From contig NZ_LR134506.1 in NCBI RefSeq assembly GCF_900638305.1, positions 62,001 through 126,000 on the forward strand: a stretch of 64,000 nucleotides of DNA, given 5' to 3'. This document shows, piece by piece, positions 26,238 to 35,696 of the stretch; positions within the stretch are counted from its first letter, which is position 1, and each line of letters starts with the position of its first letter. The DNA is from Porphyromonas cangingivalis. Lineage in GTDB: Bacteria > Bacteroidota > Bacteroidia > Bacteroidales > Porphyromonadaceae. The translations under genes and the position numbers were made by a program. The notes under the pieces were generated by a model. It had not been told where the DNA came from, searched no databases, and worked only from the letters and a program-made list of their open reading frames with translations.

Positions 26238-28708
26238 ATGCTTATCCACTATCAACGATCGCTACGATATTAGGTGCGACATTTACTCTTCCCTCGGATC
26301 CGATGATAGACATATTGCTGACAGATAGCCGTTCGCTCACTTATCCCGAGCGTACTCTATTTTTTGCCATAGTCACGCACAAGGGGAATGGTCATGACTA
26401 CATCGATGATCTGTATGCCAAGGGGGTAAGATCTTTCGTCGTTTCCGAGAGACAGCATTCTGCGAAGTATCCGGAGGCTTTCTTCATCGAGGTGCCCGAC
26501 GTGCTGAGGGCCTTGCAGCAAGTAGCTACAGCCCATCGTGGATCCTTGAAGATGCCTGTGGTGGGGATTACGGGAAGTAATGGAAAGACCACACTCAAAG
26601 AGATATTGTATCAGTTGCTTCACTCTCGTATGAGGGTGGGACGCTCACCTAAGAGTTACAACTCTTCGATAGGAGTTCCGCTTTCTCTCTGGAGTATACA
26701 GCAGACTGACGAGATAGCTTTCATCGAGGCCGGTATATCTCTTCCCAATGAGATGGAGGTATTGGCGAAGATGATATCGCCTACATTTGGGATCATCACG
26801 AATATAGGTGAGGCACATCAGGAGAACTTCTCTTCTCTTCGACATAAATGTCTCGAAAAGCTCAAACTCTTTGCGGATACAGAGACGATAGTTTACTGTG
26901 CCGATGACGAGCTCATCCGGGAAGGACTGGAGGACTCGGGGCTTCTCTCAAGAGCCATCGGCTGGAGTCGTAAGGATCGGAGTGCTCCGGTCTTTGTCCG
27001 TTCGGTCGAGACAGAGCGTGATTATACTCTCCTTCGTCTTTCCATCCGAGGGGGTGAGGAGACTTATCGCATCTCCTATACCGACGAGGGCTCGATACAT
27101 GATGTCCTTTTGGCGATAACTTTTTTGCAGAAAGTTTGTCCCGAAGTCTTGTCGGACAAGGATGCGTTTGCACATCTCGACCCCATATCTATGCGTCTCG
27201 AAGTCATCGAGGGTAATGATGAGATGATGCTCATCAATGATACCTACAATTCCGACTTCGACTCCTTCAGCATAGCCCTCGACTATATGACTCGCCGTAA
27301 TACTGAGGCAAGGCCTACCGTGCTCATCGTGTCGGACATCCATGAGAGTGGGACTCCGCCTGCGACTCTTTATGCTCGTATGGCGGAGCTTGTCGCACGG
27401 CATGAGATCTCTGAGGTCTATGCCATTGGTGACGAACTGCAGGAGCACAGACAGTTTTTCTCCGTTCCCACGACGTGCTATCGTAGTACCGATGACTTCA
27501 TTGCCTCCTTGCCACGTACAGACTTGCATGGGAAGGTCGTCCTCCTCAAAGGGGCAAGATCTGCGAGGTTCGAGAAGATCGTTCGGACGCTCGAAAAGAG
27601 GACTCATCAGACGATTCTCGACGTCAATCTCAGCAACCTCGTTCACAACTTCAATCACTACAAGGCGAGAGTCCCTCAAGGGACACGCATTGTCTGCATG
27701 GTCAAAGCTTTTGGTTATGGCGTCGGCTCTTATGAGATAGCACGTACGCTCCAGGAACAAAGATGTGATTACCTTGCGGTAGCTGTCGTCGATGAGGGCA
27801 AGGCTCTAAGAGAAAAGGGAATAAGTATGCCTATCATGGTCATGAATCCTGAACGCTCAGCTTTTGCCCGACTTATAGAGTACAGACTCCAACCCGAGAT
27901 ATACAGTCTCTCTCTCCTCGAAGACTTCATCAAGGTTGCGGATGCCCTTGGTGAGCATCATTATCCGATACACCTTAAATGGGATACCGGTATGCACCGA
28001 ATGGGACTTGACCCCGGGATGATTGATGACCTCTTGGCTTTGCTGCAGCAGACCTCCTCAGTACGTGTGGCTTCGATCTTCACCCATCTGGCGGTGGCCG
28101 ATGACAAGACTGAGGATGCTTTTACTCTACAACAGTTGTCCAAGCTCCAAGGGGTCTCACACCGACTTTCTGCAGAGTTGCCCTATCCCTTCTATACCCA
28201 TGCTCTGAATACGGCTGGTATTACGAGATTTGCCGATCATGCCATGGACATGGTACGCTTGGGGATCGGGCTTTACGGAATTTCGCCCATAGCTGACGAA
28301 GCTGAAGGACTACGCCCTGTCGCAGGGTTGCGTACCGTGATCCTCCAAGTGCAGAATGTCCCGGCAGAAGATACCATTGGTTATGGACGGAGGGGGAAAG
28401 TGTCTCGTCCTTCACGTATAGCTGTCATCCCGATCGGCTATGCGGATGGTATAGACCGCAAGCTCGGCAATGGTAACATCTCCTTCCGCACGGCAGATGG
28501 TACACTTGTCCCTACAATCGGCAACATCTGTATGGATACCCTCATGCTCGATGTCACCGACGCCCCTTCTGCGATCGAAGGTGCAGAAATCACGGTCTTC
28601 GATGACACCTTACCCATCGAACGCATATCCGACAAGATCGGAACCATCCCTTATGAGATTCTCTCCCGCCTATCTCCACGTGTCGCCCGACGTTACTTCA
28701 ACGAGTAA
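26234..28708 (+). CDS. Bifunctional MurF ligase / alanine racemase fusion
   Basis: An 824-residue fusion. Residues 1-~450 are MurF, the UDP-MurNAc-tripeptide:D-Ala-D-Ala ligase, with the ATP loop GITGSNGKTT at 111-120, YNSSIGVPLSLW, and ITNIGEAHQENF. Residues ~455-824 are alanine racemase, with the PLP lysine in CMVKAFGYGVG near 491 and the second catalytic Tyr in DTIGYGRRG near 717. This fusion is frequent in Bacteroidota: one polypeptide makes D-Ala and uses D-Ala-D-Ala in peptidoglycan synthesis. The start at 26234 overlaps the GSCFA stop (ATGA), preferred over 26171. Confidence 0.93.
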   Translation: MNAYPLSTIATILGATFTLPSDPMIDILLTDSRSLTYPERTLFFAIVTHKGNGHDYIDDLYAKGVRSFVVSERQHSAKYPEAFFIEVPDVLRALQQVATAHRGSLKMPVVGITGSNGKTTLKEILYQLLHSRMRVGRSPKSYNSSIGVPLSLWSIQQTDEIAFIEAGISLPNEMEVLAKMISPTFGIITNIGEAHQENFSSLRHKCLEKLKLFADTETIVYCADDELIREGLEDSGLLSRAIGWSRKDRSAPVFVRSVETERDYTLLRLSIRGGEETYRISYTDEGSIHDVLLAITFLQKVCPEVLSDKDAFAHLDPISMRLEVIEGNDEMMLINDTYNSDFDSFSIALDYMTRRNTEARPTVLIVSDIHESGTPPATLYARMAELVARHEISEVYAIGDELQEHRQFFSVPTTCYRSTDDFIASLPRTDLHGKVVLLKGARSARFEKIVRTLEKRTHQTILDVNLSNLVHNFNHYKARVPQGTRIVCMVKAFGYGVGSYEIARTLQEQRCDYLAVAVVDEGKALREKGISMPIMVMNPERSAFARLIEYRLQPEIYSLSLLEDFIKVADALGEHHYPIHLKWDTGMHRMGLDPGMIDDLLALLQQTSSVRVASIFTHLAVADDKTEDAFTLQQLSKLQGVSHRLSAELPYPFYTHALNTAGITRFADHAMDMVRLGIGLYGISPIADEAEGLRPVAGLRTVILQVQNVPAEDTIGYGRRGKVSRPSRIAVIPIGYADGIDRKLGNGNISFRTADGTLVPTIGNICMDTLMLDVTDAPSAIEGAEITVFDDTLPIERISDKIGTIPYEILSRLSPRVARRYFNE

Positions 28709-28861
28709 CTCTTTTTTCCTCATCACAAAGAAGACTTACTTTTCGGAATACTGAAAAAGTTGATAGTAGAAGTGTAGAATGAGGAAATTAAGCCCGAAGA
28801 TTTTTGCTTTCGGGGATATCTTTATATTGATGACTATCAATTGAAGCCTGTAAAAATAAAT

Positions 28862-28893
28862 AGCACGGCATGGATGATCCCCATGCCGTGCTG
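28862..28893 (-). terminator. Terminator of the BACON/subtilase operon
   Basis: Arms AGCACGGCATGG and CCATGCCGTGCT with a 7-nt loop; the A-rich left flank gives a U-run on the minus strand, so it mainly ends the operon of 28977-37276. Confidence 0.75.
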
Positions 28894-28976
28894 TAAAATG
28901 TATTATTATCCGATAACTGTAACCTTTATTTAATGCTAACGTAAAAGTAAAAGGTTACGAGAAAGGTGTATCTAGA

Positions 28977-29909
28977 CTACAAGGACCAAGTAAGCCCTAA
29001 ACGAATCATATTAAATTCATTAAGCTTGTGCTTGTCATAGGCCCCATCTAGTGAGATACCTTTATAGTTGAGGCCTAACCCCAAGGTCAATATATTGCCA
29101 TAAGGAGACAATATGTAACCACTGCGAATACTTAATATCTTTCCAGGACATACTTCTCCTCCGAAATTATAGATCAACCTTTTGTCTTCGTTACCTGTAA
29201 ACAAATATCGGATACCTGCTCCAAAGGTGAGATTGCGTCCTTTCAAGATAGTTACACTACTTCCAAGTCTAGCGAGTGTGGGTTGCTTGAAGCTCTCTCC
29301 AGACTTTGCATACTTCACGTTAGAGCCAAAATTCTCCACAGAGAAACCTAACATGAAGTCTCCAAAGTTGTCAGAAAAACCGAGCCTACGATAGTCAGCC
29401 CCCAGAGATGCTGTCACAACATCAGCTGTCACCGAGTTGTAAGATTGTAGATACCCTATACGTCCCCAACCGGAAAAACTCTCTCCAAAAAGACGGGTAT
29501 AACCTAAATCCACGGCCCAGTCTCGTGGATGGATGCTTCCACGTGTGACACCTTGGGCATTGATATAAGGTACCTCCATACCTCCTAAGTAACGCCAACC
29601 TAAGTAAAACCCTTGGTATTGATCCAAGCGATATCCCGCTGAAGCTTGGTGATATGTGATGCGATGAGCATCTGTATGAGGGCGGACTCCTATCTGATAG
29701 CTGAACCGTAAACTTCTGGTACCATACAATAGGCTGGTTGGGGTTGAATAGAAGCTACTATGAATGCTGTGGATAGGATTTACTCCGGCCATACCAGCCG
29801 AGCGCATATCATTTCCCATGCCCAAAATGGGAAGGGTTTGTGTCTGAGCACTTAATGTCGTGCCCAAAGCGTAGAGACCCAGACATAACAATATGAATTT
29901 CTTTATCAT
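28977..29909 (-). CDS. PorV/PorQ-like outer-membrane barrel
   Basis: A 310-residue protein with a signal peptide (~1-21, LSA-Q) and a barrel-like mature part that ends in an aromatic-rich strand (MIRLGLTWSL). The N-terminal motif GMGNDMRSAGMAG, and FSVENFGSNVKY, QPTLARLGSS and SIRSGYILSP later, resemble the PorV/PorQ family of FadL-like barrels linked to type IX secretion. It is shorter than PorV (~390) and may be a dedicated partner of the subtilase encoded just before it (15-bp gap). It is not obviously PorV or PorQ itself. Confidence 0.65.
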   Translation of the reverse strand: MIKKFILLCLGLYALGTTLSAQTQTLPILGMGNDMRSAGMAGVNPIHSIHSSFYSTPTSLLYGTRSLRFSYQIGVRPHTDAHRITYHQASAGYRLDQYQGFYLGWRYLGGMEVPYINAQGVTRGSIHPRDWAVDLGYTRLFGESFSGWGRIGYLQSYNSVTADVVTASLGADYRRLGFSDNFGDFMLGFSVENFGSNVKYAKSGESFKQPTLARLGSSVTILKGRNLTFGAGIRYLFTGNEDKRLIYNFGGEVCPGKILSIRSGYILSPYGNILTLGLGLNYKGISLDGAYDKHKLNEFNMIRLGLTWSL

Positions 29910-29924
29910 AAACTATTTGTGATG

Positions 29925-32681
29925 TTAGCGTTTGATGAATGATTGACGATATTCTTTACCCTCTGCGTCTACTCGCAAGATATAAGTGCCCGTAGACAAG
30001 CTACGAACATCTAGTTGAGAGACTGGTTGGCCTTCCGGAAGTGCTATTGTACGACTCAATGCTTCTTCTCCTGATAATGTGAAGATTTGAACGAAAGCCT
30101 GACGCAAGTGTGAGGCAAAACGTATGTTTAACGTAGCGCTGACCGGTATCGGATAAATAACATGTACCAGCTCGTCTTTGACCACTTCTATCTCGAAAAT
30201 GGCTTTAGCTTGCATCCCCTTGGGGTCTGTTGCAGTAATCTCCAGAGCGGTACGTCCAAGGGCTGTCCCACTGACAGTCATGATGGCATCTTCTATGATG
30301 GCTGTTGCATTGCTTGTACCGATATTGCGCACTGTGTACTTGAGGATATCCTTGTTTGCATCAGAGAAGTAAGTGCTGAGATCTATCTTCAGAGGATTTC
30401 GGGATATAGGCAGATAAGCTTTTTCAAATGATTTAATCTGCTTAGGTGCCATGTTTTGATATATTTCAAACTCAATATCTTTCTCTGCTCTGCCTCCGAG
30501 TTCATCAGTAACAACAATCTTGACCTTATATGAGCCTTGTGTGACGACAACTCGGAAATGTAGCTTGAGTTGATCGTTCACGCGCTCTACAGTCACTCCA
30601 TGTGACGGTCCTTCGATTTTATGAGTCCATTTGTGCCCGTCAGGGTCAGATACGGATAGCTTGAGGTCATAACTATCATTGTCGGAGAGACGGATCGCCT
30701 GATGATCGGGGACCGTAATCACAGGATTGTGATTGGATAGAGTTTTTCCCTCCTCGAAGATCGGTTCGCTGACGTTACCCCATCTGTCGTATGCTTCGAT
30801 AGCCAAGTAGTAGTGAGTATCAGGCTTGAGACCTTTCAATTGATAACTTATTATATCTCCTATCTTGGCTGCGGGCTTGGGGACTGTTACTTTATGCACC
30901 TTGACAAACTTTTCTTTGCTCAAGGGCTCTTTGTCCACATAGATGTTGTAACCAAATGCTTTTTGATCGTCGGCATCTGCTGCTACGTACCAAGTCAGAT
31001 CGAGTCCTGTATGAGCAGAAGTGACTTTGTCCCAACGAACGATTTCAGGGGCAGTGGTGGATACTTTTCCTGATATGGCTGCTGCAGCATCTATATAGCC
31101 TATGCCCAAACGTCCGGCATACTCAGGGTTCATCACATTTATATCCACGGCGGAAATGGCGGTCTTGAGACGTTTGATTAGCTCGTCCGCGGTGAATCCC
31201 TGCCCCCCAAACTTAGATACAATCAGGGCTGCAATACCAGACACATGAGGACAAGCCATTGAGGTGCCTTGCATGTAACCATATTCATTGTTCGGAAGTG
31301 TGCTAAGTACTTGCCCTCTGTGTTGATAAATATCTCCACCAGGAGCCATTATGCTTATCCAGTCTCCGCGGTTGGAATATGGAGAAACTCGGAAGTCTGT
31401 ACTCATAGCAGACACAGACACTACTTTGCTATAGGAGGCAGGTGCGGCCATGTAGTCTGTACCTTCATTACCCGCAGCAAAGATCACTACTCCACCCTTC
31501 ATCGGAGAGTTAGGTAACTGATTGCCTTGCTCATCACATCCGGCATTCTTGATGAAGTAGTCGATAGCTTCTTTGGTGGAGAGCGGGATCCTTGTTGAGC
31601 CTGGCGTCCCCCAGGAGTTTTGGCTGATTACGGCTCCATTGTCTGCCCCATACTTAATGGCTTGTGCAAATCCACTACCTTTCAACTTCTTGTCTCTGGG
31701 ATCTACATCAAATGTCTGGCAGGACATAAGCTTTACTCCGGAGCCGATCTCACCGTTACCGCCTGCCACACCACATACACCGATGCCGTTGTTGTTGCGT
31801 GCAGCCACAGTCCCGGCTACGTGTGTCCCGTGATCAACCGGGTTTATAGTTCCTTCTCTAAGGTAGAAGTTATAGCCATAAATATCATCGACATGCCCAT
31901 TACCATCATCGTCTTTACCTTTTACTCCATTGAGCTCTGCCTCGTTGATATACATATTATCTTTGAGGTCTTCGTGCTTGACATCGATACCTCCGTCCAC
32001 GATGGATACGATCACTTCTGACTTCCCGGACTCATTCTTCCAGGCTTCAAATAGATTGATATCGGCTCCGACCTTGGATCTGATGAGGCTCCCATCGTTA
32101 TGATAGTGCCATTGCCCGGGTAGCATAGGATCATTCATCGGCAGTGTGGTAGCACTTCTCAAGCTTCTGACTTGCCCCATCTCAAATTTTACAGCCTTTG
32201 TCTGAGGAATCTTGGGAGTATACACAAGCTCTGTAGCTGTGACACCTGATGACTTCTCAATCAATGCCATTGCTCTGTCACGCGCAGCCATGAGTTCGGC
32301 TTCCGAGCCTTCATTCTCGAGAGTGATATCATACCAAAGATGCAACCCGGCACGTCTGGTACGTTCCTCATATTTTCCCGCATGAGGAAAAACTCGCTCC
32401 ATATGCGTAGCTTTGATCTCCTCAAGTATTGGTATAGAGTGAGTTTCCGACTTGTTTGCAGACTCTCGTTGTTCTTGGAGCAGATGTTCTATCCTTTCTC
32501 CTTCTACTTCAGAGAAGCGAACACGAATTACATTGGGTAATGTTTCTTCGGTATTGTCCACAATTGTTTCTATTGCCAATTGTTCCGGATCTTGAACCGG
32601 AAGATCTAGATCGTCCTGACGACAACCACCCAGAGTCATCGAAACTCCAAGCAGTGTCAAGAGAATATATTTTTTGTTCAT
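29925..32681 (-). CDS. Subtilisin-like (S8) protease, lipobox plus T9SS sorting domain
   Basis: A 918-residue protease precursor. An N-terminal lipobox ends at Cys20 (LGGC) followed by acidic residues, as in surface-exported lipoproteins. A propeptide-like segment spans ~48-175. The S8 catalytic set is Asp229 (IVDGGID), His287 (HGTHVAG), oxyanion Asn355 (QNSWG) and Ser474 (GTSMACPHVSG). A fibronectin-III-like segment (~545-660) and cadherin-like beta segments follow. The last ~75 residues (YPIPVSATLNIRF ... TGTYILRVDAEGKEYRQSFIKR region) are a type A T9SS C-terminal signal. The combination of lipobox and T9SS domain is unusual. It is the fourth gene of the BACON operon. Confidence 0.88.
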   Translation of the reverse strand: MNKKYILLTLLGVSMTLGGCRQDDLDLPVQDPEQLAIETIVDNTEETLPNVIRVRFSEVEGERIEHLLQEQRESANKSETHSIPILEEIKATHMERVFPHAGKYEERTRRAGLHLWYDITLENEGSEAELMAARDRAMALIEKSSGVTATELVYTPKIPQTKAVKFEMGQVRSLRSATTLPMNDPMLPGQWHYHNDGSLIRSKVGADINLFEAWKNESGKSEVIVSIVDGGIDVKHEDLKDNMYINEAELNGVKGKDDDGNGHVDDIYGYNFYLREGTINPVDHGTHVAGTVAARNNNGIGVCGVAGGNGEIGSGVKLMSCQTFDVDPRDKKLKGSGFAQAIKYGADNGAVISQNSWGTPGSTRIPLSTKEAIDYFIKNAGCDEQGNQLPNSPMKGGVVIFAAGNEGTDYMAAPASYSKVVSVSAMSTDFRVSPYSNRGDWISIMAPGGDIYQHRGQVLSTLPNNEYGYMQGTSMACPHVSGIAALIVSKFGGQGFTADELIKRLKTAISAVDINVMNPEYAGRLGIGYIDAAAAISGKVSTTAPEIVRWDKVTSAHTGLDLTWYVAADADDQKAFGYNIYVDKEPLSKEKFVKVHKVTVPKPAAKIGDIISYQLKGLKPDTHYYLAIEAYDRWGNVSEPIFEEGKTLSNHNPVITVPDHQAIRLSDNDSYDLKLSVSDPDGHKWTHKIEGPSHGVTVERVNDQLKLHFRVVVTQGSYKVKIVVTDELGGRAEKDIEFEIYQNMAPKQIKSFEKAYLPISRNPLKIDLSTYFSDANKDILKYTVRNIGTSNATAIIEDAIMTVSGTALGRTALEITATDPKGMQAKAIFEIEVVKDELVHVIYPIPVSATLNIRFASHLRQAFVQIFTLSGEEALSRTIALPEGQPVSQLDVRSLSTGTYILRVDAEGKEYRQSFIKR

Positions 32682-32699
32682 TGCCTTTTGGGGTTATAA

Positions 32700-34214
32700 T
32701 TATGGTGTAACACTCATTGTGACGGATGCCTTCCCTGACTCCATTACCACTTTTATGTTGTATGAGTTGCCGGTCTCCGGGTTATTGAAGATATGTCCTT
32801 CTCCGCTTTTTCCCAGATATTTCATTTTGGATTTGGTGCATAGTTGCATAAATTCATCCGTGAGATAGTAAATGCCGTCCTTCTCCCAGAAGAACTTATT
32901 TGTGTCGCTTGCTCTGAACTTGAGTGAAAGTCCTGTGATCTTTTCTCGTCCTTGATCATCGGCAGATGCTTTGAGAGTATAGGTGCTTTTTTCAGGCGCA
33001 AGTGGTTCGGTAGATGTGTAATATATGGTGCGAGTCTTGGAGAATGTACTCACCACACCATCCTTTTTGGTTGTGACACCACCATTGGCTGTTTCCCATT
33101 CATAAATTTTATCCTTGTCATAGTCAACCCATCCAGGAACATTGGAGAGACGACCGGGTAGCTCCTCAAATGTAGGAAATGCTTCCTTCTGATTAGGGAG
33201 GTAAGTGTACAGGATGTGGACGTCCTCACTGTTGTAACTTAGCTTCAGCTCGGCCATCATCTCCATTTTCTTATTAAAGAACCTCCCCGATCCTTCATCT
33301 GGTACAAAGCCATGCTCAATCAGAAAGTCCACAAATTCATCATATACACTCTCCAGCTGATAAAGATTACTGTAAGCATAGGCTTGAGTCATCTTGTCAT
33401 CGACGAAGCGATATTCCATACGAGTGAAGAGTTTACTCTTGGTTACAAACTTACACATGTCCTTATTGATAGCCCCATAAGCACCTGAGTTGTCTCCGGG
33501 TATCCCGACGACGGTACTCTTACGAGCTACCTCAAAGTCTATGAGAGGGTCTATGCTTGTCCCAAACTCCAAGTATGGCAGAATGATGAACATGATCCCT
33601 TTTTGAGTAATCTTCACTGCAAAATTGTCTCCGGTATTGACATCTCTGACTAATATACTCGCAGATCTGTCAGGGCGTTCTTCTGTTTCTGCTACCGTGA
33701 CTTGGATCTCACCCTTGACAATGTTGGAACGTGCTGTCACCCAGTCATCGGAAGATAAGACCACCCAGTTCTTACTATTGGTATACACGGGTATCACAAA
33801 TCTTGATCCCCATTGATCTATCTGAAACTCTGTTTTGCTTGTGTAAATTGACCCATTGGGGTTGTCGGTACTCGTAGTCTGTTTTACAAGGACTTGCTCT
33901 GTGACTAAACCCATGGTGACGATGACTGTGGCCACACGTTCGTATTCTGTGTGATTGACTTTCGCCTTCAAGTGGATCTTGTTTTCAGATTTTGTACACT
34001 CGAGCCAGTCTGAGGATGTGATACAGTTCCATGAGCCTTTAGTTGTCACATTGATGTCGATCTCTCTATTGCTATTGTTGAGAACTACTTCTTTTTGGGA
34101 CAGAGAGAGTTCTGCAGAATTCTCCTCATCCAAAAGTATGTCTCTCGTGCAACCGGATAACCCCATGGTAAGTAGACCAACCAGGGCTATGATGTATTTA
34201 AGTAAATGTTTCAT
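32700..34214 (-). CDS. BACON-domain lipoprotein, paralogue 3
   Basis: A 504-residue lipoprotein (lipid Cys22, LSGC). Two BACON-like beta-sandwich domains occupy ~35-115 and ~125-205, recognised by the pattern of a Trp/Ser-Asp-Trp loop (TSSDWLEC, SSDDWVTA) and strand ends VLVKQ and VKITQKG. After them comes a conserved block FIILPYLEFG ... FEVARKS and a ~290-residue C-terminal region shared with the two neighbouring paralogues, which I do not recognise. BACON domains often bind carbohydrate or mucin or act as spacers. It ends 18 bp before the subtilase. Confidence 0.8.
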   Translation of the reverse strand: MKHLLKYIIALVGLLTMGLSGCTRDILLDEENSAELSLSQKEVVLNNSNREIDINVTTKGSWNCITSSDWLECTKSENKIHLKAKVNHTEYERVATVIVTMGLVTEQVLVKQTTSTDNPNGSIYTSKTEFQIDQWGSRFVIPVYTNSKNWVVLSSDDWVTARSNIVKGEIQVTVAETEERPDRSASILVRDVNTGDNFAVKITQKGIMFIILPYLEFGTSIDPLIDFEVARKSTVVGIPGDNSGAYGAINKDMCKFVTKSKLFTRMEYRFVDDKMTQAYAYSNLYQLESVYDEFVDFLIEHGFVPDEGSGRFFNKKMEMMAELKLSYNSEDVHILYTYLPNQKEAFPTFEELPGRLSNVPGWVDYDKDKIYEWETANGGVTTKKDGVVSTFSKTRTIYYTSTEPLAPEKSTYTLKASADDQGREKITGLSLKFRASDTNKFFWEKDGIYYLTDEFMQLCTKSKMKYLGKSGEGHIFNNPETGNSYNIKVVMESGKASVTMSVTP

Positions 34215-34235
34215 ATTGTTGGGTATCCTATAGGG

Positions 34236-35696
34236 TTAGACTTTGCGATTAACTTGAAACTTGATCTTCAGCATCTTAGGAGATTCTTTCCCTTTTTCAG
34301 GATATGGGTGCTTTACTTGCTCTATGATCATTTCGGTCTTATTATCCGAAGATACGTAGCCATATCTGAGCTTGACCTCTGAGTAATAGATGAAGTTAAA
34401 CTTATCCTTACGAATAGCCTTACGTAATTCTCTTGTGAGGTAAGTTTTCAGGTTGTCTGCGGTGTACATGTATTTAGGTATGTTTTCATAGTAATGAATA
34501 GCCTCAATCAATGTCCCTGAGGAAGCAAAGTAGTATACATGTAGCTCTTCTTTACCATCATCGGAAGAGCGAAATACAAGTCTTCTTCCTTCCTTTGACA
34601 GACTTGCTACATACTCTCTACCCATGTCACTTTGAGACTTCTTGATTTGATCTATTGTTGTGACATTGAGCTCTATATCTTCCAGTGGCAGGGCATCAAT
34701 CGGCTGTATGACTCCCTTTTCTATAGGATAATATGTATAAAGGACATGGTTGGATTTAAGCTCTGCCTCTGATTGGTGTTTTGTTGAGTAATAAATATCA
34801 TTACCTTCGTGATCGAATCCTTCATTCGACAGATACTTGTAGAAGTCTTTCTTGTCATCATCGGAAGCCATCTTCCTGGCATCGAAAAATACCTGACTAC
34901 TCGTGATAGTCTCGTCTATATCTACTGTATATACTATGTTACGGAAAAGCGGACTGATCGTCTCGAACTTGTACACCGGGTTGTACTCCGTAGGTCTTTG
35001 TATGAGTTTACTCTTACGATTGGTTTCGAACTCTATAAGTTCTTCCTTGCTACCTTCATAGTTTGTAAACGGAAGGATATGATAGATCATACCTTTCTGT
35101 ACAACCTGAAATCCCTGCTTGATACCGGATGTAGTCTCTGTGACAGTGATAGTAGCATTTCTATCGTATCGAGTGTCATTCGCGATAATCTTGAGTAAGA
35201 TCTGATCGTCTGTATATTTTGGGATGGCCTCAACCCAAGTCTCACTCGACTCCACGAACCATGTGCTTACATTGGTATTGACATCTACCAATATCTCTGC
35301 TCCTCGCTGATCAATCATATCGGGCTGATTGCTTAGCTCCAAAGTCGCTGATGTTCCACGTTGTTCCACGTCGAAGCTGTACACTTGATCAGCAGCGATA
35401 ACTTGTACCTTCGTTTCTCTAGAGGCTGGGCTGATGTTGGCCGAAGCGGATAGTACCATTTCACGTCCTGATGCCTTTACTTGTAGCCAAGAGGCTTTGG
35501 ATATGCAGGTCCACCCTTCTATGTTAGTTTGTACAGAGATGCGATGCTCAGTCGCAGTTGCCTGAAGTGTCAGAAGTCCATCTTGAGATACGATCAATTC
35601 AGTATCTTGCTTTGGAGGAGACACCTGCTCGTCTCTACACGAAGTGGTACATAGAGATGTGGCTAAGATAAGAGCCACTATCAGATAATATTTCAT
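34236..35696 (-). CDS. BACON-domain lipoprotein, paralogue 2
   Basis: A 486-residue lipoprotein whose signal peptide ends TTSC at Cys20 (a less perfect lipobox). The plan equals that of its neighbours: two BACON-like domains at ~32-112 and ~115-200 (SKASWLQV and SSETWVEA loops), then YHILPFTNYEGS ... EFETNRKS and the shared C-terminal region. It overlaps paralogue 1 by 4 bp and is 21 bp from paralogue 3, so translation is probably coupled. Function unknown; an inhibitor, anchor or substrate-binding partner of the co-encoded subtilase is possible. Confidence 0.78.
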   Translation of the reverse strand: MKYYLIVALILATSLCTTSCRDEQVSPPKQDTELIVSQDGLLTLQATATEHRISVQTNIEGWTCISKASWLQVKASGREMVLSASANISPASRETKVQVIAADQVYSFDVEQRGTSATLELSNQPDMIDQRGAEILVDVNTNVSTWFVESSETWVEAIPKYTDDQILLKIIANDTRYDRNATITVTETTSGIKQGFQVVQKGMIYHILPFTNYEGSKEELIEFETNRKSKLIQRPTEYNPVYKFETISPLFRNIVYTVDIDETITSSQVFFDARKMASDDDKKDFYKYLSNEGFDHEGNDIYYSTKHQSEAELKSNHVLYTYYPIEKGVIQPIDALPLEDIELNVTTIDQIKKSQSDMGREYVASLSKEGRRLVFRSSDDGKEELHVYYFASSGTLIEAIHYYENIPKYMYTADNLKTYLTRELRKAIRKDKFNFIYYSEVKLRYGYVSSDNKTEMIIEQVKHPYPEKGKESPKMLKIKFQVNRKV

